Shown here one piece after another: positions 56,968-64,000 of a stretch of 64,000 nt of DNA. The stretch lies in contig JALDRK010000001.1 of assembly GCA_031315915.1 (NCBI GenBank), forward strand, positions 1-64,000. Direction: 5' to 3'. Position 1 is the first letter of the stretch, and each line of letters begins with the position of its first letter. The notes under the pieces are model-generated. The model was not told where the DNA came from. It searched no databases and saw only the letters and a program-made list of their open reading frames with translations. The translations under genes were made by a program, and so were the position numbers. This DNA comes from Nitrospirales bacterium. Its GTDB lineage: Bacteria; Nitrospirota; Nitrospiria; Nitrospirales; UBA8639.

Positions 56968-57909
56968 ATGATGGAAAGGAAATCCCTCACAATGCGCAAA
57001 TGGATGCGTCTCTGGAGATGCTGGCTGGCTCTGATTTGGATAGTCGGAAGTGTGGTTGTCCCATCGGTTTCCGCCCAATGTACGCGAGCCATCCATACGT
57101 TTTGTGGCATTCCCAAAGATGGAGAAACGTTGGTTCGGCAGGGCTATCTCCTCTCATATGATGCTGACCGCCGGATCCCGGGATGGGTGGCCTATAAGAT
57201 CGAGCCGGACTTTCTTCACACACCGGAGCGAGACAACCGATTGGCAAGTTTTCTGAGAGACCCTGATGTGCCGACTCCGGTCGTCTCAAGCGACTACACC
57301 TACCTGGAAGCCCGACGGGGATATGTTCGCGGACATCTCGCCCCCTGGAAGGTCATGGGTGGAGATCGTGACGGGGATGGGATTTATGCACACCTGGACT
57401 CGAGCCTCTCCGATCCGGACGATGAATTGACCATTCGGCAAGTCAATTTTATGAGCAACATCGTCCCCCAGCATGATGATGAATTCAACGGGCAAGGGGG
57501 ATTATGGGGTAAGCTCGAACGGTGGATTCAAGATGAGATTGTCGCGGATGATGGTAAAACAGTCTGGGTCGTGGCTGGAACGATCTTCGGGCCACAGGTT
57601 TTAGAAAAGGTCGGGCCCGATCATGATATTCATGTTCCTCCGATGTTTTTCAAGGTGATGATTGAGGATGATTTTACCGAAGACGCCCCGCGCGTGCTGG
57701 CCTTTCTCTTTCCCCATCAACGGGGCAGCCATGGAGACATTACCGATTTTCTCGTCACCCTTGATGTGATTGAGGCCATGACCGGCCTGGACTTTTTCCG
57801 GGAATTGCCCGGCGCCGTAGAAGCCCGCATTGAAGATACAGATACGTGTGTGTTTTGGGATGAGTACTACAGTCCATGGTGGCAGATGTTTTCCAGTAGT
57901 TGCGACTAG
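56968..57909 (+). CDS. Secreted DNA/RNA non-specific endonuclease (NucA family)
   Basis: 313 residues (start could be ATG 56992). A signal peptide (WLALIWIVGSVVVPSVSA, cleavage near residue 36) is followed by a beta-beta-alpha-metal nuclease domain. The catalytic motif, normally DRGH, reads VRGHLAP here (V120, His123 kept); the metal-binding Asn is in NFMSNIVPQ, then EFNGQGGLWGKLERW with the conserved Asn and Glu. Cys pairs (CTRAIHTFC, SSSCD) suggest disulfides. It would degrade nucleic acids in the periplasm or outside. The Asp loss may lower activity. Lies within the putative tRNA-Arg island. Confidence 0.85.
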   Translation: MMERKSLTMRKWMRLWRCWLALIWIVGSVVVPSVSAQCTRAIHTFCGIPKDGETLVRQGYLLSYDADRRIPGWVAYKIEPDFLHTPERDNRLASFLRDPDVPTPVVSSDYTYLEARRGYVRGHLAPWKVMGGDRDGDGIYAHLDSSLSDPDDELTIRQVNFMSNIVPQHDDEFNGQGGLWGKLERWIQDEIVADDGKTVWVVAGTIFGPQVLEKVGPDHDIHVPPMFFKVMIEDDFTEDAPRVLAFLFPHQRGSHGDITDFLVTLDVIEAMTGLDFFRELPGAVEARIEDTDTCVFWDEYYSPWWQMFSSSCD

Positions 57910-58256
57910 AGGGACTGGGGCGTCCAAGTTGGTGATCCACTGCGTATCGGACCGTGTATGCGGTCAAGTAGGGCAAAGGGGCTTTGGCCTGTATGCGTTT
58001 TGCCTGGCGGTGCAAGGAAGCAGTCAACATGGGAAAGGAGCAAGCTGTTAGAGATTAAACAGACGGCAGTCTCTAATCTGATGAATGGTTGCTATACACT
58101 ATTTTCACCAGAGCGGCTCTTCAGATTTCTCAATAAATAGGATCACAAAGTGACTGTGCAGATATCACGCCGCCGAAAAAACGCGCTACTGCAAGAAGTG
58201 GTCATGGCTTAACCGACGGCAGAACTTCCCCCTGACCGCCTGCAGCAATAAGGGAA
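57910..58256. other. Intergenic downstream of the nuclease
   Basis: About 350 bases; only short run-on frames. Ends in a strong terminator hairpin. Confidence 0.4.
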
Positions 58257-58289
58257 GATGCCCCCTGGGCTAAAGCCCAGGGGGGCATC
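58257..58289. terminator. Strong Rho-independent terminator
   Basis: GATGCCCCCTGGGC / GCCCAGGGGGGCATC stem (14-15 bp) with TAAA loop, followed by TTTAAAATTA. It lies between the convergent nuclease (plus) and YdeI-like (minus) genes. Confidence 0.8.
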
Positions 58290-58340
58290 TTTAAAATTAC
58301 CTAAACCATCTAATCCTTTTTTCGAGACCTTTTGCCCGTT

Positions 58341-58598
58341 CTACCGATGCGGACAACCAGGCCAGCAACAAGGTCGGCGTTTGCCCTCTTCAAGGTTAGA
58401 GCATCCCCATTCAATCCGTTTATGTCTGGTCTCCATTTTTTTGGCTGACTCAATCCAGCATATCCATTCATTACGCGCCAGCGGTGTAATATCTTCCCAT
58501 GTTTCCAACGCATTCGGTTTGGACATCAGGGCCTTTTTCAGGTCGGCGGGCAGTTCGTGCACAACACCCCCGGCGATCTTGTGTTTAGTCATTCTCAT
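58341..58598 (-). CDS. YdeI/OmpD-associated family protein
   Basis: 85 residues: GGVVHELPADLKKALMSKPN, then ARNEWICWIESAKKMETRHKRI, the YdeI/OmdA C-terminal domain (stand-alone form), ending CCWPGCPHR. Members are linked to bacteriocin or peptide tolerance in some bacteria; function here unknown. Same strand as the DUF1428 gene, 40 bp downstream of it. Confidence 0.75.
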   Translation of the reverse strand: MRMTKHKIAGGVVHELPADLKKALMSKPNALETWEDITPLARNEWICWIESAKKMETRHKRIEWGCSNLEEGKRRPCCWPGCPHR

Positions 58599-58637
58599 GG
58601 TCCTTTGATCAGTATGTTAGCGGAAATTCAAGTCCGC

Positions 58638-59024
58638 TTATAAGTCCACAAGGGTTTTAAAGCCGCCATAGGTCATGCGTGAGGGGTCGAACGGCATATT
58701 GTTTTCATCGCAAGCCTCTTTCATGCGTGGATCGGCCATGACTTTACCGTTTACCTCGTCGCGGTGGGCGCGCGATTTATAGAGGATAAATGCAAAAATA
58801 ACAGTCTCCCCGTCTTTCGCATTGGCCAGGTCACGGAACGGCGTTATCTTGCACTTTTCCGGCGCGTCTTCGGGCATTTCGGGTTCAGCGTCTTCCAGTA
58901 CGCATTCTTTGTATGACAGTGCGCCGTGTTCCATCCAGATTTTTCCGGCCTTTTCCGCCATTTCGCGGTAAGCTTCTAACTTGCCTTCCGGGGCAGGCAA
59001 AACAAACCCGTCTACGTAGGTCAT
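58638..59024 (-). CDS. DUF1428-domain protein
   Basis: Start chosen at ATG 59024 because AAGGAGAG lies 8 bp upstream and the family begins TYVDGFVLPAP. 128 residues, dimeric alpha/beta-barrel (EthD-like) style: FRDLANAKDGETVIFAFI, then YKSRAHRDEVNGKVMADPRM and FDPSRMTYGGFKTLVDL. Cytoplasmic, unknown function. Probably cotranscribed with the YdeI-like gene. Confidence 0.88.
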   Translation of the reverse strand: MTYVDGFVLPAPEGKLEAYREMAEKAGKIWMEHGALSYKECVLEDAEPEMPEDAPEKCKITPFRDLANAKDGETVIFAFILYKSRAHRDEVNGKVMADPRMKEACDENNMPFDPSRMTYGGFKTLVDL

Positions 59025-59159
59025 GGTCAAACTCTCCTTGGCTGGTAGTTCATAAATCGTATCCAACGTGTGAGGAATGAATTCATTTATATTAACAAAA
59101 AACTACAATCGTTTCTTTTGAAGCACTGAAGTCTCAGAGGCAGGGGTTCGGATGTTGGA

Positions 59160-59541
59160 GAACTGGTGGGCCAGGTCATAGATCGTGCCCTGAAAGGAAA
59201 ACCCGGCCCACGGTCGATGACCATCGATCATGGCACTGAATTCCAATCACGGGATCTGGAAGATTGGGCCTATCGGCGTGGGGTCCGGCTTGACTTCATT
59301 CATCCGAGCAAACCGGTGGAAAACGCTTTTATTGAATCCTTTAACGGGCGGCTGCGGGACGAATGCTTGAACGTCCATCAGTTCCGGTCTCTCGACGAGA
59401 CCCGAAACGATCATCGAAACGTGGCGGCAGGATTATAATCATTGTCGTCCCCATGACTCACTCGACCACCTGACGCCGAATGAGTTTCTGAGGCAACGTC
59501 AGGGCAATTTATCTGCCGGAGCCGACCGCTGTTCTGGTTAA
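59160..59541 (+). pseudogene. IS3-type transposase C-terminal fragment
   Basis: The rve core: [21 protein letters not shown] (D), [25 protein letters not shown] (E), then a one-base insertion near 59405 shifts frame, and [20 protein letters not shown] and the C-terminus follow to TAA 59539. The N-terminal half is gone. The TTGACGGGGAAGCTCACA at 59603-59620 downstream is likely this element's end. Confidence 0.8.
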
Positions 59542-59753
59542 GAACTGTCCCGAAAGGCGGGCAACGTCATATGCCCGGACACTCTACGTACCAACTATCC
59601 GCTTGACGGGGAAGCTCACACCATCATCTCTAGTTTCAAAAAAAACAAATGAAAGCAAAAGCTGTTTCTTTCAAGTGTACTTGGAGGTCCGCTATCGTCC
59701 GAAAACAGACACAGATTAGCCTCGTCTTCGGGTTGTCATTCACCTGAAACTTT

Positions 59754-60122
59754 CTAAGACGGCGCCAGGATCACCCACAACATCATTGCGCCGATCAATC
59801 CATGCAGCACCGCAGCAGGCCACAGAAGTATCCCATTCATCTCACCGTACGCACCGAATACCGCAAGCACTATGGCAGTACCAACGTTATAGATGCATAG
59901 TCCAGCCTGCGGGGCGAGATGAACAACCTGCCCCTGCGATTCCCATCCTGCCAGGCCAACCGATAATAATCCAATCCCCAATATGCGCGCTAGGACCACT
60001 CCAGTTGAGCCCAATCCGTCCCCCAGTAACAATCCGATCACAAAAAGCGGTGCCACAAGCAATGCAACTCCAGTCAAAATTTCAACAATTGCTGATGTAT
60101 TGAATAGGAGACTTGAATTCAT
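59754..60122 (-). CDS. Four-span integral membrane protein, unknown
   Basis: 122 residues, nearly all hydrophobic: IVEILTGVALLVAPLFVIGLL, VVLARILGIGLLSVGLAGW, LCIYNVGTAIVLAVFGAY and WPAAVLHGLIGAMMLWVILA are four predicted helices with short loops. No family recognised with confidence. Last gene of the putative island before the tRNA. Confidence 0.7.
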   Translation of the reverse strand: MNSSLLFNTSAIVEILTGVALLVAPLFVIGLLLGDGLGSTGVVLARILGIGLLSVGLAGWESQGQVVHLAPQAGLCIYNVGTAIVLAVFGAYGEMNGILLWPAAVLHGLIGAMMLWVILAPS

Positions 60123-60636
60123 CTTCTTACTCTTCAGCAGCTACAGCTCTTTACCACCCGTGATGACCGCACGGGGTCGGAAGCCGACAGTTGCATTCGT
60201 TTGAAAATTAGTTATCTGTTATATCTCCATACTTTGGCTGCCGTGCTTATTGAAATTAGAGGATGGCAATTTTCAATAAGGGAGACCTAGTGCCTGCAGC
60301 AACCAGCTTTCGCAACATCCTTACAACGTCATCCTATTCCTGAACCAAAAAAACGTTTATTATAGTCCCCAAGCTTAAAGAAAATACTCAATAAAATCGA
60401 AAATTCAATCGTTCACTTCAGGCAAGGTTTTTGGTTTGAATGAGAATGACCACACTGGCGAAGATTAGGCAAAGAAGGCGAGGAAGCGACAATTAAACTA
60501 TTCCCAATATGCTAATTATGAAATACCTCTATTCTCTTTAAAGCTTTCAACTATCTCTCATATATTTATTTTCCGCACCAAATACCACCCATCCTCAACA
60601 AAAAATCCAAAATTAGACATACACTCTTGTTTTTAT
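60123..60636. other. A+T-rich interval next to tRNA-Arg
   Basis: About 510 bases, distinctly A+T-rich, no gene recognised. Composition and position fit the tRNA-proximal end of an integrated island. Confidence 0.4.
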
Positions 60637-60713
60637 TGGTGCGCCCGACAGGATTCGAACCTGTGACCCTCGGCTTAGAAGGCCGATGCTCTATCCAACT
60701 GAGCTACGAGCGC
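60637..60713 (-). tRNA. tRNA-Arg (anticodon TCT)
   Basis: A 77-nt cloverleaf including an encoded CCA: acceptor GCGCTCG / CGGGCGC, D arm GCTC...GAGC, anticodon stem TCGGC / GCCGA with loop CTTCTAA (anticodon TCT), T arm ACAGG TTCGAAT CCTGT. Its 3' half is duplicated at 56599-56641. Confidence 0.95.
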
Positions 60714-60831
60714 ATGCCAGAAAAATCGCATACTTACAGAGTTTGAGTCAACGACTTTGAAGGGCAGTGTGCCCACTGTTGTGCCCGTCAAGTTCCACAC
60801 TAACGTGATGCCCCAACCAGAATGAGACTCA

Positions 60832-61209
60832 TTACAGTGGTCCACGGGTCACACTTTTGACTAAAAAACTTTTGTTATCAAATACGATCGTCAGCGATTC
60901 CCCCTGGTCCCCGTCTTTGCTCTGCAGATCCATATACGAATAGGTCCAGATGTGAAAGTGTCCCTCGTCGGTTTGGGTTTTGAGGCGGGCAACCGGTTCA
61001 CCAAGCATGGCCAAGACTTCATCTTGAGTCGTGACATCGGGGTAGATTTGATTTTCAATACCCGGAGGGATCGCTTTTTCTCCTGTTCCAGGAGGAGGAG
61101 AGATTTGCGCACAGGCTGAGAACCAAAGAGCAGTGAAAACGACGAAGCCGATTTGTTGAATCCAATAGATGGTCCTCTCATGGAAAATAGCTATTCTCCT
61201 TTTGATCAT
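60832..61209 (-). CDS. BamE/SmpA-like lipoprotein
   Basis: 125 residues. The signal region (IGFVVFTALWFSACAQ) has lipobox FSAC, so lipidated at Cys33. The mature part carries TTQDEVLAMLGEPVARL, then HIWTYSYMDLQS and LTIVFDNKSFLVKSVTRG, the BamE-type two-layer fold. Relatives help the outer-membrane assembly machine; short single-domain forms like this are also of unknown use. Single gene. Confidence 0.75.
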   Translation of the reverse strand: MIKRRIAIFHERTIYWIQQIGFVVFTALWFSACAQISPPPGTGEKAIPPGIENQIYPDVTTQDEVLAMLGEPVARLKTQTDEGHFHIWTYSYMDLQSKDGDQGESLTIVFDNKSFLVKSVTRGPL

Positions 61210-61576
61210 CTGCCCTCCCCCTTATAATAAAACCATTCCCTTCCCTATCCAATTGCACATAACTGTATCTCTTCCTGCTAAGAAGTCAATCACTGTCATT
61301 ACAATGAGTTCGAGAATTGCCTGACACGATCCACCGCATCATTCTTTTCCTATCCAAAATCCCGCTCGCTTTCATGAGATCAAGGCATGCCCGCACCTCC
61401 ATGAAGTCAGATCAATTCAACACAAGAAGTCCCTTACCCTGAAGGGGTGCGAGGCTCATCATTTAAACTTAAATAGAATAATTCTTGATCCCGTTGAAAG
61501 GCTCAGGGCACATTAATAAAAAACCTTCCTGCGTCTTTCTGAAAAATTGGGTGAGGGCCACTCGTACATTCGCATA

Positions 61577-61852
61577 TCATTCTTTCCTGAGGCGCCATAA
61601 CTTTCTATGCCGTTCTTCCTCCGATACATCAGATAACTCGATCTTATTCTCCTTTTGAAGGAGACTCAGGATTTCACTACACGTATGATCCAACTCTCCG
61701 CTGCCCATACTATGCAGACCGGCCCGCCTGGCAATTTCTTCCTGCAGTATTCCTGTTCCCCCGGACCCGGCATTGGGATGACTACGGAGAACCTCTAAGA
61801 CATGCTCTTTGAGTTGGTTAATCAACTCTGCGCCACGCTGATGTAAATTCAT
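61577..61852 (-). CDS. Small winged-helix-like protein, unknown
   Basis: 91 residues: an N-terminal helix (LINQLKEHVLEVLRSHP), glycine turn, then LQEEIARRAGLHS, LDHTCSEILSLLQKENKIELSD and HRKLWRLRKE, the arrangement of a winged helix. No family named. Possible small DNA-binding protein. RBS GGGAGGTGCAAC before the ATG. Confidence 0.6.
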   Translation of the reverse strand: MNLHQRGAELINQLKEHVLEVLRSHPNAGSGGTGILQEEIARRAGLHSMGSGELDHTCSEILSLLQKENKIELSDVSEEERHRKLWRLRKE

Positions 61853-62646
<794 letters not shown>

Positions 62647-62669
<23 letters not shown>

Positions 62670-63288
62670 ACGATCGGTTGGGAATCAGTCGGTGTATAAG
62701 AAGATCTTTGGCTCGTTGAAGTGCCTTGGCTCGATGGCTGATTTGGTTTTTTTCCACCAGGGGTATTTCCGCCAACGTCTTACCCAATTCCGGGACAAAG
62801 AATACCGGATCATACCCGAATCCCTGGCTCCCGTAAAATGTTTCCGTAATCACACCCTCCAACGCCCCTTCCACCACCTCCACGGTTCCCTCGGGGTCCG
62901 ATAAGGCCATCACTGTCAAAAAGCGGGCTGTCCGCTTGTCGGCAGGTACTCCCTGCATGTCTTCCAGGAGTTTCCGGCAATTATCGGCGTATGTGGCGTT
63001 TTCTCCCGCATAACGGGCTGCAAACACACCAGGCCGCCCACCCAAAGCCTCAACATCCAATCCGGTGTCGTCCGCCAACGTCCAATGGCGGGTCCATGCG
63101 GCTATTTCCCGAGCCTTTTTGATGGCATTAGTCTGGCAGGTTTCGCCATCTTCAATGACTTCGGGACAGTCAGGAAAATTTTCGAGGGTCTTGATTTGCA
63201 GCGGAAGATCAGTCAGGAATGCCAGAATTTCCTGGGCTTTATGCCGGTTTCCTGTGCCCAACACTAATGTCACGTCCGGCTGCGCCAA
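62647..63288 (-). CDS. rdgB: XTP/dITP diphosphatase (RdgB/HAM1)
   Basis: 213 residues, probably from a TTG start directly after the rph stop. LVLGTGNRHKAQEI (SHR-like triphosphate loop), LADDTGLDVEALGGRPGVFAARYAG and GFGYDPVFFVPELGKTLAEI, SHRAKAL. It hydrolyses non-canonical purine triphosphates to protect DNA and RNA. Its last codons (RSSGRSAAR) are read from the start of the tRNA-Pro gene, an overlap that likely extended the C-terminus. Confidence 0.95.
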
Positions 63289-64000
63289 CTAAGAGAGACT
63301 CCCTACCAGCTTTTTTTGGAGATTGATCAAATTTTGGATGCCGCTCCATCCCAAAGCCAAAAAATCATCCAGATCATTTTTGGAGAATGGGGCTTGCTCC
63401 GCCGTCCCCTGCACTTCCACCAGCCGCCCGTTTCCCGTCATGACTAAATTCATATCCACCTCTGCCTGGGAATCTTCCTCGTAACACAAATCCAGCCATA
63501 CTTGCCCGTTCACTTTGCCCACACTGATGGCGGCCAGGTAATCCAACAACGGACATTGCGTGATCAGCTTTTTGCCTTTCAAGGCCGCAAAGGCATCGGC
63601 CAAGGCAATGAACGATCCGGTGATGGAGGCCGTGCGCGTCCCGCCATCGGCTTGGATCACATCACAATCGATCCACACAGTCCGTTCGCCCATTTGCTTC
63701 ATATCGGTCACCGCCCGAAGTGCCCGTCCGACCAGGCGTTGAATTTCCAACGTCCTCCCTCCCTGCTTGCCTTTACTGGCCTCCCTGGACATCCGGTCAT
63801 GGGTAGAGCGGGGCAACATGCCATATTCGGCTGTGATCCATCCCTGCCCTTTGTCCCTCAAAAACGGCGGCACTTTTTCTTCTACCGAAGCGGTGCAGAC
63901 CACCTTCGTCTCCCCCATCTCTATCAGAACAGACCCTTCGGCATATTTCGTGAAGGGCCGCGTAATTTTTACCGGCCTGATGGCATCCGACGCTCGATTA
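63289..64000 (-). CDS. rph: Ribonuclease PH (5' end beyond window)
   Basis: At least 236 residues; the start lies outside the window. Visible: [60 protein letters not shown] and [16 protein letters not shown] phosphate-dependent 3'-to-5' exonuclease that trims tRNA 3' ends. rdgB follows directly, and the tRNA-Pro after that. Confidence 0.95.
   Translation of the reverse strand, partial: NRASDAIRPVKITRPFTKYAEGSVLIEMGETKVVCTASVEEKVPPFLRDKGQGWITAEYGMLPRSTHDRMSREASKGKQGGRTLEIQRLVGRALRAVTDMKQMGERTVWIDCDVIQADGGTRTASITGSFIALADAFAALKGKKLITQCPLLDYLAAISVGKVNGQVWLDLCYEEDSQAEVDMNLVMTGNGRLVEVQGTAEQAPFSKNDLDDFLALGWSGIQNLINLQKKLVGSLS

Overview
The window looks like a chromosome segment from a Nitrospira-like bacterium (phylum Nitrospirota). 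This is inferred from the style of the housekeeping proteins and the gene order gatC-panD-gatA-DUF948-YtxH-gatB-eno-ftsB-era-recO; no database search was run. A conserved core is flanked by two accessory zones full of insertion-sequence debris.

Layout. 1-2361: the start of a HerA/DUF87-type ATPase running off the left edge. 2785-6484: a decayed integron, with a broken IntI-type integrase, two related 114-bp attC-like sites, and three TIR-domain genes of different architecture that look like anti-phage defence cassettes. The third TIR gene is cut by an intact IS3-family element (6485-7728). 7729-10700 is a graveyard of IS3, IS5, HAF-repeat and DUF1566 remnants.

11.8-26.7 kb: an aldo/keto reductase; a CHASE2-SH3-M48 protease operon; a small membrane protein with riboflavin synthase; a frameshifted MFS transporter; a Na+/H+ antiporter with a nucleotide-binding tail; a ClC-family protein lacking the gating glutamate; a STAS protein; and a Ski2-like helicase encoded as two separate genes whose order is swapped relative to the normal polypeptide. 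26.9-41.7 kb is core: a long minus-strand operon for translation, glycolysis, cell division and repair (gatC to the DUF971 gene), then radC, rsmD-coaD-aminotransferase, an FmdB-type zinc ribbon, an SGNH hydrolase, an OmpH/Skp chaperone, a rhodanese and a second STAS protein.

42.1-52.3 kb holds the least explained locus: two giant adjacent genes (1726 and about 1560 codons). The first product has a twin-arginine export signal, a polyproline run, a ten-glycine linker and a strand-rich C-terminal part. The second has no signal peptide and shares a proline/glutamine-rich linker vocabulary with the first. Its 3' end appears frameshifted. I recognise no named family for either; they are the best candidate here for an undescribed (probably cell-surface) system.

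52.3-60.7 kb is a second accessory zone: ISL3, IS110 and IS630 elements (the IS630 nested in the IS110), then a roughly 4-kb segment bounded by an intact tRNA-Arg and a duplicated 3' piece of it, carrying a secreted nuclease and small genes. 60.8-64 kb returns to core: lipoprotein, small winged-helix-like protein, tRNA-Pro overlapping the end of rdgB, and rph running off the right edge.

Indels recur in several genes (MFS, giant gene 2, IS630, IS3 fragment). Most look like true decay, but local sequencing error cannot be excluded.
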